A stretch of 64,000 bases of DNA from Alkalihalobacillus sp. CinArs1 (lineage in GTDB: Bacteria; Bacillota; Bacilli; Bacillales; Guptibacillaceae), in contig NZ_CANDOB010000002.1 of NCBI RefSeq assembly GCF_947387515.1, positions 1,240,001 through 1,304,000 on the forward strand. The letters are read 5' to 3'. The translations under genes and the position numbers were made by a program. Below are positions 1-8,010 of the stretch, piece by piece (the stretch's first letter is position 1; each line of letters begins with the position of its first letter). The notes beneath the pieces are model-generated. The model saw nothing but the letters and a program-made list of their open reading frames with translations. It did no database searches and was not told the origin of the DNA.

Positions 1-1
1 A

Positions 2-184
2 CCTCATGTGATTACACAGAGAGTTCTTCAAAAGGTTCATGCAGGTGCTTTAGTTCTAATGCACCCTACAGAGCCAACAGAAAAAAGCTTGGAAGCAATG
101 GTTAGGGGAATTAAAGATCGAGGCTATCACTTAGGTACGGTATCTCAAGTTTTGGATTCAAAACGAGTTTCGAAGATTCCATAA
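2..184 (+). CDS. ylxY: Polysaccharide deacetylase, C-terminal end (partial, YlxY-like)
   Basis: The window opens inside this gene; about 60 codons remain and the stop is TAA at 182-184. The visible residues include the ALVLMHPT stretch, the catalytic-His strand near the C-terminus of NodB-type polysaccharide deacetylases, followed by a K/RGIKDRGYHLGTVSQ segment typical of family ends. In B. subtilis the deacetylase-like gene ylxY lies directly upstream of the M16 peptidase mlpA, as here, so the name rests on both the short match and synteny. Function is not well established for the family member; many such proteins act on peptidoglycan or are inactive homologues. Confidence 0.72.
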   Translation, partial: PHVITQRVLQKVHAGALVLMHPTEPTEKSLEAMVRGIKDRGYHLGTVSQVLDSKRVSKIP

Positions 185-260
185 AATTGTTTCCAATCTG
201 TTTTAATGATATAGTGTTTTTGGAACAGAATGACTAGGTTACATTACAGGAGGAACAAGC

Positions 261-1502
261 TTGATTAACAAAGTAACTTGTAAAAATGGAGTAAGAGTAG
301 TATTAGAAAATATTCCGACCGTTCGATCAGTAGCTATAGGAATCTGGATCGGTACTGGATCTCGTTTTGAACCTAAAGAACTTAATGGAGTTTCTCACTT
401 TCTTGAGCATATGTTTTTTAAAGGCACTGACAAGCGAAACGCAAAGGAAATTGCTGAATCATTCGATAGCATCGGTGGACAGGTGAATGCGTTCACTTCA
501 AAAGAATACACGTGCTATTATGCGAAGGTTCTCGATGATCATTCTGAATATGCGTTAGATGTGCTAAGCGATATGTTTTTCAATTCACAGTTTGAAGCAT
601 CTGAGCTCGCGAAAGAGAAAAACGTTGTTTATGAGGAAATTAAGATGTATGAAGACACTCCTGATGACATCGTACACGATATTCTTAGTCAGGCGAGTTA
701 TGGGGACCACGAACTTGCGATGCCTATTCTAGGAACAGAAGAAACGTTAAAAGGATTCTCAGGCGACACGCTTCGAGAGTATATGCAAACTCATTACACA
801 CCTGACAACATCGTGATCTCGATCGCTGGTAATGTGGACAAATCGTTCATGGAAAAAGTGGAGAGAGCGTTTGAGAACTGGGAGACACCTGCAGGAAAAC
901 CAGAAGTTCAAGCACCGACGTTTGAACCTGGTCATATCGCTAGAAAGAAAGAAACAGAGCAGGCTCATCTTTGTCTAGGGTATAAAGGGCTTCCGTTCGG
1001 AACAGACGACATCTATAGCTTAATCGTCATGAACAATGTGTTAGGCGGTAGCATGAGTAGTCGACTTTTCCAAGAAGTACGTGAAGAACAGGGTCTAGCT
1101 TACTCTGTGTTCTCCTATCACTCTGCATACCAAGATAGTGGATTGCTAACGATTTATGCAGGTACAGCTCAAAATCAGCTAGATCGTCTTTACGAAACGA
1201 TTCAGAACACGCTTTCTCAGTTCAAACAAGAAGGCATCACGACGAAAGAGCTTCAAAACTGTAAAGAACAGTTAAAAGGTAACTTGATGCTCAGTTTAGA
1301 AAGTACAAATAGTAGAATGAGCCGTAACGGTAAGAATGAACTTCTGCTAAATCAACATCGCACGCTTGATGATATCATTAAAAACATTGAAAACGTTGAC
1401 CATGAAAAAGTGAACAACATGGTTCAGGCAACGTTTACAGACGATTTCTCTTCTTCTTTAATCAGTCCGAACGGATTGTTTCCAAAAGGCATGGAGAAGT
1501 GA
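261..1502 (+). CDS. mlpA: M16 family zinc metalloprotease MlpA (YmxG)
   Basis: Processing-peptidase-type protein of 413 aa (B. subtilis MlpA is about 409 aa). The inverted zinc motif HFLEH is at residues 46-50, with a downstream glutamate-rich helix (KNVVYEEIKMYED) that supplies the third ligand. The second M16 domain carries the VREEQGLAYSVFSY segment with the R/Y substrate-binding pair. The start is TTG at 261 behind an AGGAGG-like site at 248-254. No signal peptide is seen, so it is probably cytoplasmic. A terminator follows directly, so it ends a transcription unit. The family is implicated in control of extracellular protease production in Bacillus. It is one of three M16 genes in the window. 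Confidence 0.92.
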   Translation: MINKVTCKNGVRVVLENIPTVRSVAIGIWIGTGSRFEPKELNGVSHFLEHMFFKGTDKRNAKEIAESFDSIGGQVNAFTSKEYTCYYAKVLDDHSEYALDVLSDMFFNSQFEASELAKEKNVVYEEIKMYEDTPDDIVHDILSQASYGDHELAMPILGTEETLKGFSGDTLREYMQTHYTPDNIVISIAGNVDKSFMEKVERAFENWETPAGKPEVQAPTFEPGHIARKKETEQAHLCLGYKGLPFGTDDIYSLIVMNNVLGGSMSSRLFQEVREEQGLAYSVFSYHSAYQDSGLLTIYAGTAQNQLDRLYETIQNTLSQFKQEGITTKELQNCKEQLKGNLMLSLESTNSRMSRNGKNELLLNQHRTLDDIIKNIENVDHEKVNNMVQATFTDDFSSSLISPNGLFPKGMEK

Positions 1503-1506
1503 TTAG

Positions 1507-1539
1507 AAGCTGTCGAGTTTAACTCGGCAGCTTTTTTTC
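1507..1539 (+). terminator. Rho-independent terminator after mlpA
   Basis: Stem AGCTGTCGAGTT pairs with AACTCGGCAGCT (one G-U pair) and is followed by seven T residues. Confidence 0.9.
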
Positions 1540-1628
1540 TGTCATCTGAAATCGACTCGTTTATCACGTCTTCTACATTCGCCTCAAACATAGACTATGG
1601 TAAGGATATTGCTCAGGGAGGGCTTCGA

Positions 1629-1889
1629 ATGAGACTTAGTCAGTTGAGTGGAAAAGAGCTTGTGGACGTTGAAAAGGGGAAAAGGCTCGGCGTACTCGGG
1701 CAAACAGATTTACTATTCGATGAAACAAACGGATCTTTGAAGGCGCTGATCATCCCAAAAACATCATGGGGAGGACTAAAACGGACGGAAAACGCGATAT
1801 CGATACCTTGGGAAAATATTCAAACGATCGGTCGAGATATGATCATTGTTCAAAATAAAAATGAAGGTAAAATTGAGCAAGATCGATAA
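1629..1889 (+). CDS. ymxH: YlmC/YmxH family PRC-barrel sporulation protein
   Basis: Small 86 aa protein with the PRC-barrel-like pattern of the YlmC/YmxH family (MRLSQLSGKELVDVEKGKR at the N-terminus, then a GxxxxLLFDE turn and a WGGLK..ENAISIPWENI strand). Members are associated with sporulation but have no defined biochemical role. The start ATG at 1629 follows GGGAGGG. The order mlpA-ymxH-dpaA matches B. subtilis. It lies downstream of the mlpA terminator and so is probably transcribed separately. Confidence 0.85.
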   Translation: MRLSQLSGKELVDVEKGKRLGVLGQTDLLFDETNGSLKALIIPKTSWGGLKRTENAISIPWENIQTIGRDMIIVQNKNEGKIEQDR

Positions 1890-1891
1890 TT

Positions 1892-1921
1892 CACCAAGCG
1901 GGCATCAACCACATAGAATGT
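1892..1921 (+). promoter_or_regulatory. Candidate sigma-K promoter for dpaAB
   Basis: A -35-like CACC (1892-1895) and a -10-like CATAGAATG (1912-1920) are spaced 16 nt apart, close to the sigma-K pattern mACm / gCATAnnnTA with the last position off. In B. subtilis dpaAB (spoVF) is sigma-K dependent in the mother cell. This is a short, degenerate match supported mainly by that expectation. Confidence 0.4.
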
Positions 1922-1977
1922 TGAGAAATTACAATAAATCCCCGTAGGTAGACGTGGAAAAAGAAAGGGGAGGAACG

Positions 1978-2880
1978 ATGCTAACGAATCAACATATCGC
2001 AGTAATCGGCGGTGATGCCCGCCAGCTTGAAATCATTCGAAAGTTAACAGAGATGAACGCTGATTTATTTTTGATCGGCTTTGATCAGTTAGATCATGGA
2101 TTCACAGGAGCAACAAAGTGCTCGGTCGATGAAGTAGACCTTACGAAGCTCGATGCCATTGTCCTTCCAGTTGCCGGAACCAATATGGAAGGTGAAGTCG
2201 ATAGTATTTTTTCTAATGAAAAAGTCGTATTGACTGCAGAGCACTTCAGTAAAACTCCTTCACACTGCGTTGTTTATAGTGGTATTAGTAATAGCCACCT
2301 CGAGGGGATGGCTATGAAAGCGTCAAGAAAACTCGTAAAATTATTCGAACGAGATGATATTGCAATATACAATTCGATTCCTACTGTAGAAGGAACGATC
2401 ATGATGGTCATTCAGCATACTGATATTACGATCCACCAATCGAACATCGCTGTACTTGGACTTGGAAGGGTCGGGATGTCAGTAGCGCGATCATTCGATG
2501 CTCTCGGTGCAAACGTAAGCGTTGGAGCAAGAAAACCCGAACACCTTGCGAGAATAACGGAAATGGGGTTAAAACCGTTTCATTTATCATCGCTCGCTAC
2601 TGAAGTTGCGAACATCGATGTGTGCATCAATACCGTTCCAGCTCAAATCGTTACGTCAGAGGTCATTTCCAAAATGCCTTCTCATACTCTGATTATCGAT
2701 TTAGCATCCAAACCAGGTGGAACAGACTTTCGATTCGCAGAAAAGCGGGGGATCAAAGCGCTATTAGCTCCAGGACTACCGGGAATTGTCGCTCCAAAAA
2801 CAGCTGGGAAAATCATAGCCGGAGTTTTGACGCAGCTGCTAATTGAACAGCTTAAAGAAGGGGAGGAGAAGAATCCATGA
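1978..2880 (+). CDS. dpaA: Dipicolinate synthase subunit A
   Basis: SpoVFA/DpaA makes dipicolinic acid from the lysine-pathway intermediate dihydrodipicolinate, together with DpaB, in the mother cell of sporulating bacilli. The 300 aa product opens with IAVIGGDARQLEIIRKL, nearly identical to the family N-terminus, and has a second Rossmann motif (VAVLGLGRVGMSVAR) for nicotinamide cofactor near residue 157. The start is ATG 1978 behind GGGGAGG; an in-frame GTG at 1954 would add eight residues that family members lack. The stop overlaps the dpaB start by four bases (ATGA), so the two are translationally coupled. asd, dapG and dapA, which make its substrate, lie just downstream. Confidence 0.95.
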   Translation: MLTNQHIAVIGGDARQLEIIRKLTEMNADLFLIGFDQLDHGFTGATKCSVDEVDLTKLDAIVLPVAGTNMEGEVDSIFSNEKVVLTAEHFSKTPSHCVVYSGISNSHLEGMAMKASRKLVKLFERDDIAIYNSIPTVEGTIMMVIQHTDITIHQSNIAVLGLGRVGMSVARSFDALGANVSVGARKPEHLARITEMGLKPFHLSSLATEVANIDVCINTVPAQIVTSEVISKMPSHTLIIDLASKPGGTDFRFAEKRGIKALLAPGLPGIVAPKTAGKIIAGVLTQLLIEQLKEGEEKNP

Positions 2881-3470
2881 GTTTGAAAGGAAAACACATT
2901 GGATTTGGTTTGACAGGATCTCATTGTACGTACGACGCTGTTGTTCCACAGATAGAAGAACTCGTGCAGTTAGGGGCGAAGGTAACGCCCTTTGTTTCTC
3001 ATACCGTCACATCGACAAATACACGTTTTGGAGATGGAGAAGACTGGGTTTCTAAAATTGTAGAAATTACCGGTAATGAAGCGGTGGATTCGATTGTGAA
3101 AGCTGAGCCATTCGGTCCTAGAACTCCGTTAGATTGTATGGTAATTGCTCCGATTACGGGCAATTCCATCAGTAAATTTGCGAATGCTATGACAGACTCT
3201 CCTGTATTGATGGGAGCAAAAGCAACGTTAAGGAATGAGAAGCCAGTTGTTCTTGGAATTTCAACCAATGATGGACTCGGCTTGAATGGAACAAACATCC
3301 TTAGATTGATGTCGACTAAAAATATTTATTTCATTCCTTTTGGTCAAGATGATCCTGTTAAGAAACCAAATTCCCTCGTCGCAAGAATGACCTCACTGAC
3401 TGAGACAATTGAGAATGCCATGAATGGAAAACAGTATCAGCCTGTCTTAGTCGAACGTTATTTAGATTAA
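2877..3470 (+). CDS. dpaB: Dipicolinate synthase subunit B (flavoprotein-like)
   Basis: SpoVFB/DpaB, 197 aa (about 200 in B. subtilis), belongs to the flavoprotein/PPC-decarboxylase-like fold. It shows KHIGFGLTGSHCTYD at the N-terminus, VAPITGNSISKFANAM in the middle and a PFGQDDPVKKPNSLVA C-terminal segment, all family hallmarks. It starts inside the dpaA stop (ATGA overlap). It partners DpaA in dipicolinate synthesis. No clear terminator separates it from asd, so some readthrough into the lysine operon is possible. Confidence 0.95.
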   Translation: MSLKGKHIGFGLTGSHCTYDAVVPQIEELVQLGAKVTPFVSHTVTSTNTRFGDGEDWVSKIVEITGNEAVDSIVKAEPFGPRTPLDCMVIAPITGNSISKFANAMTDSPVLMGAKATLRNEKPVVLGISTNDGLGLNGTNILRLMSTKNIYFIPFGQDDPVKKPNSLVARMTSLTETIENAMNGKQYQPVLVERYLD

Positions 3471-3534
3471 AGAACAGTTTTTCTTTCTTTAAAACAGGTT
3501 TATGATAGAATAGAGAATAAAATCACCAGATCTT

Positions 3535-3558
3535 GAGGAGAAACGTAGGTTTCTCCTT
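3535..3558 (+). promoter_or_regulatory. Perfect leader hairpin upstream of asd
   Basis: GGAGAAAC (3537-3544) pairs perfectly with GTTTCTCC (3549-3556) around a four-base GTAG loop, and one A-T and one G-U pair extend it outwards. It lies about 50 nt before the asd start in a 138-nt gap. There is no T-run after it, so it does not look like a terminator. It resembles no lysine riboswitch core. Regulatory role is inferred only. Confidence 0.5.
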
Positions 3559-3608
3559 CTGTTGTGCTGGGTATTGAATGATTGGAATATGGAAGGAGAA
3601 TTATTAAC

Positions 3609-4655
3609 ATGAGCGTTAAACAATTTCACGTAGCAGTAGTTGGAGCAACAGGTGCAGTCGGACAACAAATGATCAAAACACTAGAAGAACGAGATTTTCC
3701 GATCTCGACCTTAACGCTCCTTTCATCATCACGTTCAGCTGGAACGAAAGTGTCCTTTAAGGGCCAAGAAGTGACAGTTCAAGAAGCAAAACCTGAATCA
3801 TTCATTGGCGTCGATCTGGCTTTATTTAGTGCAGGAGGCGGAATTTCAAAACAATTAGCACCTGCTGCAGTGAGGCATGGTGCGATTGTTGTTGATAACA
3901 CGAGTGCATTCAGAATGAACGAAGATGTACCTCTCGTCGTACCAGAAGTGAATGAAAGAGATTTAAACGATCATAAAGGAATCATTGCCAATCCTAATTG
4001 CTCGACGATCCAGATGGTCGCTGCACTCGAGCCCTTGAAGCAAGCATACGGCCTAAACAAGATTATCGTATCCACGTACCAAGCTGTAAGCGGTGCAGGA
4101 GCGAATGCGGTTACGGAAATGAAAGAACAGTCGAAAGCCGTATTAGAAGGTCAGGATCATACTCCTGAGTACCTACCAGTAAAAGGTGATAAGAAACATT
4201 ATCCAATTGCGTTTAACGCAATTCCTCAAATAGATATGTTTGAAGAAAATGGATTTACTTTCGAAGAAATGAAAATGATAAACGAGACGAAGAAGATTAT
4301 GCATGATGCTGAGCTTGAAGTAGCAGCGACATGTGTACGCCTACCGATTGAAACAGGTCACGCTGAATCCGTATACGTCGAGATTGAGAGCGATGATGTT
4401 TCAGTAGAGCAGATCAGAGAGCTATTGAGCAATGCGCCTGGTGTTACGCTTCAAGATGATCCAACGAATCAAGTATATCCGATGCCTGTTGATGCGGTTG
4501 GTAAACCAGATGTGTTCGTTGGACGCATAAGACAAGATCTTGACCGAAAAAATGGCTTTCATATGTGGATTGTCTCTGATAATCTACTGAAGGGGGCAGC
4601 GTGGAACTCGGTGCAAATCGCTGAAAGTCTTGCAGCCCTAAATATATTGAAATAG
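3609..4655 (+). CDS. asd: Aspartate-semialdehyde dehydrogenase
   Basis: Reduces aspartyl phosphate to aspartate semialdehyde with NADPH, the branch point to lysine/DAP, threonine and methionine. The 348 aa product has the GATGAVGQQM nucleotide-binding loop at residues 12-21, the catalytic cysteine C131 in NPNCST, and the conserved STYQAVSGAG segment. ATG 3609 with GGAAGGAG just upstream is chosen over an in-frame TTG at 3582 because family proteins begin close to the Rossmann strand. It is followed by dapG and dapA at short spacing, giving the asd-dapG-dapA operon known in B. subtilis. Confidence 0.96.
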   Translation: MSVKQFHVAVVGATGAVGQQMIKTLEERDFPISTLTLLSSSRSAGTKVSFKGQEVTVQEAKPESFIGVDLALFSAGGGISKQLAPAAVRHGAIVVDNTSAFRMNEDVPLVVPEVNERDLNDHKGIIANPNCSTIQMVAALEPLKQAYGLNKIIVSTYQAVSGAGANAVTEMKEQSKAVLEGQDHTPEYLPVKGDKKHYPIAFNAIPQIDMFEENGFTFEEMKMINETKKIMHDAELEVAATCVRLPIETGHAESVYVEIESDDVSVEQIRELLSNAPGVTLQDDPTNQVYPMPVDAVGKPDVFVGRIRQDLDRKNGFHMWIVSDNLLKGAAWNSVQIAESLAALNILK

Positions 4656-4674
4656 ACTGAAGAAGGTGTGCGAA

Positions 4675-5931
4675 ATGAAAGTCATCGTCCAGAAGTTTGG
4701 TGGCACTTCATTAAAAAGTGAAGACGGAAGAAATCGAGCAGTAAATCATATAAAAGATGCAGTTAAGGATGGATACAAAGTCGTCGTCGTTGTATCCGCT
4801 ATGGGCCGATTCGGCGACCCGTATGCGACGGACACGCTGCTTGGACTGATAGGTGATCGTAATCGAAAAGTAACGTCAAGAGAATATGATCTACTCGTAT
4901 CGTGCGGTGAAAGTATTTCATCTGTCGTGTTCTCTAACATGCTTCTTGAAGAAGGACTGAAAGCTACTGCTTATACAGGAGGGCAGGCTGGATTCATCAC
5001 GACGGGTGAACATAGTAAAGCGCGGATTCTTGAGATGAGAACAGAGCGTTTATCTGAAGAGTTAAATACGATGGACGTTGTTGTCGTGACAGGCTTCCAA
5101 GGAATAACAGAAAAAGGAGATGTGACGACCCTCGGTAGAGGAGGAAGCGATACGTCAGCTGCAGCTTTAGGAGCGGCTCTTTCAGCTGAATGGGTAGATA
5201 TCTTTACAGACGTAGAAGGAATTATGACAGCTGACCCTCGCCTAGTAGAGAAGGCACGTCCTCTTTCGATCGTCACATACAACGAAGTGTGCAACATGGC
5301 ATATCAAGGGGCCAAGGTCATCCATCCTCGAGCAGTTGAAATTGCGATGCAATCCAAGGTTCCGATGAGGATCCGTTCAACTTACTCGTCTTCCACAGGA
5401 ACGCTTGTAACTTCTATGAAGGGTAATCCTGCAGGAGAACAAGTTGTTGATCGGCTCATTACAGGAATCGCCCATGTGAATGGAGTTTCACAAATAAAAG
5501 TATTTGCCAAAGAAGGGCAATACGATTTACAGTCAAAAGTGTTTAAAGCAATGGCGATCGAAGGGATCAGTGTTGATTTCATCAACATAAGTCCAACTGG
5601 CGTCGTCTACACTGTCATGGAAGAAATGACGGAAAAAGCAGTGAAAACGTTAAACGATATGGGTTACGATCCTGTCGTCATCGAAAACTGTGCTAAAGTA
5701 TCTGCAGTAGGAGCAGGAATGAGCGGAGTCCCAGGGGTTACCTCAAAAATCGTCGAGGCGTTAGCGGGGCAGAATATCGACATTCTACAATCTGCAGATT
5801 CACATACCACCATATGGGTTCTAGTAAAACAAAACGACCTCTCTGCAGCTGTGAACGCACTGCATGAAACGTTTTATCTACACTTAGAGCCAGGTACAGA
5901 AGAAGTAGAACAGATGATGGATCAGCGGTAA
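4675..5931 (+). CDS. dapG: Aspartokinase I (DAP-sensitive type)
   Basis: Phosphorylates aspartate as the first step to DAP and lysine. The 418 aa protein carries the KFGGTS motif at the N-terminus, the GRGGSDTSAAALGAA active-site loop and tandem ACT domains in the C-terminal third (including SADSHTTIWVLV near the end), which bind the feedback effector. The start is ATG 4675 behind AGAAGGTG; an in-frame GTG at 4666 is less likely. The sequence is closest to B. subtilis DapG, the diaminopimelate-inhibited isozyme; that inhibitor assignment comes from homology and operon position. Confidence 0.93.
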   Translation: MKVIVQKFGGTSLKSEDGRNRAVNHIKDAVKDGYKVVVVVSAMGRFGDPYATDTLLGLIGDRNRKVTSREYDLLVSCGESISSVVFSNMLLEEGLKATAYTGGQAGFITTGEHSKARILEMRTERLSEELNTMDVVVVTGFQGITEKGDVTTLGRGGSDTSAAALGAALSAEWVDIFTDVEGIMTADPRLVEKARPLSIVTYNEVCNMAYQGAKVIHPRAVEIAMQSKVPMRIRSTYSSSTGTLVTSMKGNPAGEQVVDRLITGIAHVNGVSQIKVFAKEGQYDLQSKVFKAMAIEGISVDFINISPTGVVYTVMEEMTEKAVKTLNDMGYDPVVIENCAKVSAVGAGMSGVPGVTSKIVEALAGQNIDILQSADSHTTIWVLVKQNDLSAAVNALHETFYLHLEPGTEEVEQMMDQR

Positions 5932-5956
5932 CCCAGAAGCAAGGAGTGGGTAGAAA

Positions 5957-6823
5957 ATGAATTTTGGAAAAGTACTTACAGCAATGGTGACGCCATTCGA
6001 TCGTAAAGGATACGTGGATTTCACCAAAACAGAGCAGTTGATCAATTACCTGATTAAGAACGGCTCAGACGGTCTTGTGATAGCAGGTACTACTGGAGAA
6101 TCACCAACGCTTTCTTCAGAAGAAAAGGTCGCGTTGTTCAAGCATTCAGTGAAAGCTTCTAACGGAAGAATTCCAATTATCGCAGGAACAGGAAGCAACA
6201 ATACACATGCCACCATCGAACTTACGAAAAAGGCTGAAGATACGGGTGTCGATGCTGTTATGATCGTTTCTCCTTACTACAGCAAACCAGGTCAAAGAGG
6301 CCTATATGAGCATTTTAAAGCTGTAGCAGAGTCAACGAAGCTTCCAGTTATGATCTACAATATCCCAGGAAGATCAGTGGTCAACATGACGGCTGATACG
6401 ATTGTAGAGCTATCAAAAATTGAGAACATCGTTTCAGTGAAAGAGGCTAGCGGTGATCTCGACCAAATCACAGATATCATTAGCCGTACAGATGATTCAT
6501 TTTCTGTATATAGTGGTGACGACGGTCTTACACTTCCGATCGTATCAGTAGGCGGTGATGGTGTTGTTTCTGTCGCATCCCACATATTAGGTAATGAGAT
6601 GCAAGAAATGATTAAAGCGTACCATGCAGGAGAAGTAAAGGAAGCAGCCGCAATTCATAGAAAGATCCTTCCAACTATGAATGAACTGTTCAAAGCTCCA
6701 AGCCCTTCTCCAGTTAAAACTGCACTACAGCTAAAAGGTTTAGATGTAGGAAGCGTTCGTCTACCGATGCTGCCTCTAACAGCTGAAGAACGTTCTTCAC
6801 TAGCAGCAGTATTAAACAAATAA
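5957..6823 (+). CDS. dapA: 4-hydroxy-tetrahydrodipicolinate synthase
   Basis: Condenses pyruvate with aspartate semialdehyde. The 288 aa product shows GTTGESPTLS (substrate-binding threonines), Y134 in IYNIPGRS and the Schiff-base lysine K162 in SVKEASG. It is the last gene of asd-dapG-dapA and is followed by a strong terminator. Its product feeds both cell-wall DAP/lysine and the dipicolinate synthase encoded upstream. Confidence 0.96.
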   Translation: MNFGKVLTAMVTPFDRKGYVDFTKTEQLINYLIKNGSDGLVIAGTTGESPTLSSEEKVALFKHSVKASNGRIPIIAGTGSNNTHATIELTKKAEDTGVDAVMIVSPYYSKPGQRGLYEHFKAVAESTKLPVMIYNIPGRSVVNMTADTIVELSKIENIVSVKEASGDLDQITDIISRTDDSFSVYSGDDGLTLPIVSVGGDGVVSVASHILGNEMQEMIKAYHAGEVKEAAAIHRKILPTMNELFKAPSPSPVKTALQLKGLDVGSVRLPMLPLTAEERSSLAAVLNK

Positions 6824-6830
6824 AGTTTGA

Positions 6831-6862
6831 AAGCAGACGCCCACGCGTCTGCTTTTCTTTTT
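6831..6862 (+). terminator. Rho-independent terminator after dapA
   Basis: AAGCAGACGC / GCGTCTGCTT stem with a CCAC loop, followed by a T-rich tract. Confidence 0.93.
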
Positions 6863-6923
6863 GAATTGAAAAACAAGTCGACGTTCATACTACTAATACC
6901 AGAGTGAGGAAGGAGAACCCAGT

Positions 6924-7676
6924 ATGAACTTCGAACAGAATGAAACACCGAATCCATCAACTCAGCCTGATCCGAAGAAAGATGATCAGTCGAAATCTAC
7001 GCTTGTCGATAAAATCCAGCAGTTAGGACAAACGAATGTCCCAAGCATGGAACATTCAAACATCCATTGTTTAACGATCGTGGGTCAGATTGAGGGACAT
7101 GTTCAGCTCCCACCCCAAAACAAAACAACGAAATACGAACACCTTATTCCACAAATCGTAGCGATTGAGCAAAATCCTAAAATTGAAGGTGTCTTAATCT
7201 TATTGAATACGGTAGGTGGAGATGTAGAAGCAGGTCTTGCAATATCAGAAATGATCGCTTCTTTATCTAAACCATGTGTATCGATCGTTTTAGGAGGAGG
7301 GCATTCGATCGGCGTTCCAATTGCAGTCGCTGCAAACTATTCGTTTATTGCTGAAACGGCAACGATGACCATTCACCCAGTCCGTTTAACAGGTCTCGTG
7401 ATCGGTGTACCTCAAACATTTGAATACTTAGATAAAATGCAAGAGCGTGTCGTGAGTTTCGTCACAAGACACTCCAACATTTCAGAAGATAAATTCAAAG
7501 AGCTTATGTTTTCTAGGGGTAATCTGACGAGGGATATTGGGACAAATGTAGTCGGTCAGGATGCGGTGAATTATGGATTGATCGATGAAGTTGGAGCAGT
7601 AGGACAGGCGATGAAAAAGCTGAACGGATTGATTGAGGATTATAAAGGAACACAGGAAGGAGAAGTTGTACAGTGA
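6924..7676 (+). CDS. tepA: ClpP-like translocation-enhancing protein TepA
   Basis: ClpP/crotonase-fold protein of 250 aa. After a polar N-terminal tail of about 45 residues come [18 protein letters not shown] (the oxyanion-hole region), [14 protein letters not shown] with the likely nucleophilic serine, and MTIHPVR with the candidate catalytic histidine. B. subtilis TepA (about 245 aa) is reported to promote preprotein translocation or degrade signal peptides. The ATG at 6924 follows AGGAAGGAGA. The four-base GTGA overlap with the next gene suggests co-translation. It sits between dapA and spoIIIE as in B. subtilis. Confidence 0.9.
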   Translation: MNFEQNETPNPSTQPDPKKDDQSKSTLVDKIQQLGQTNVPSMEHSNIHCLTIVGQIEGHVQLPPQNKTTKYEHLIPQIVAIEQNPKIEGVLILLNTVGGDVEAGLAISEMIASLSKPCVSIVLGGGHSIGVPIAVAANYSFIAETATMTIHPVRLTGLVIGVPQTFEYLDKMQERVVSFVTRHSNISEDKFKELMFSRGNLTRDIGTNVVGQDAVNYGLIDEVGAVGQAMKKLNGLIEDYKGTQEGEVVQ

Positions 7677-7897
7677 TCCTTTATACGATTTTACCGAATG
7701 AAGCCGTATTTCCAACTGAACAAAGTGCTTATGAGCAGCAACAGGTGATCGACTGGAACGGCGTACAGCTCGTTGTTGAACGTACTTCACACAGTGAATG
7801 TCGAGTCGTTCAAGTACTGAGTACAGATCCTCAAGATTTTTTAAATGAATCGACACAGCCTGGGCAGATGTTGACGTTAACGCCGCCTCAAAAATAG
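7673..7897 (+). CDS. ylzJ: YlzJ-like small protein
   Basis: 74 aa protein starting with GTG that overlaps the tepA stop. The [14 protein letters not shown] opening and the [18 protein letters not shown] pattern match the YlzJ family, which is confined to Bacillales and always sits after tepA. Function is unknown. The overlap implies the same message as tepA. Confidence 0.82.
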   Translation: MILYTILPNEAVFPTEQSAYEQQQVIDWNGVQLVVERTSHSECRVVQVLSTDPQDFLNESTQPGQMLTLTPPQK

Positions 7898-7947
7898 AGC
7901 CTATAGCACCACGGTAACATGTGGTATACTAGGAATAGATTGGTGAG

Positions 7948-7977
7948 AAAAAAAGCAGCCGGAAACGGCTGCTTTTT
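7948..7977 (+). terminator. Rho-independent terminator between ylzJ and spoIIIE
   Basis: AAAAAGCAGCCG / CGGCTGCTTTTT with a GAAA tetraloop. It is symmetric enough to act on both strands. It ends the tepA-ylzJ message 33 nt before spoIIIE. Confidence 0.9.
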
Positions 7978-8010
7978 CGCACCAGCTACGGCTTGTAATG
8001 AGGTGAGAAT

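Noticed and set aside
3471-3608. Lysine riboswitch (L box) upstream of asd
   Set aside because: The gap of 138 nt is too short and lacks the conserved L-box core; only a simple hairpin is present.
4971-5297. Antisense frames in dapG, mutS, rny and other long genes
   Set aside because: They shadow well-supported genes with good motifs on the opposite strand and have no start signals or family patterns.
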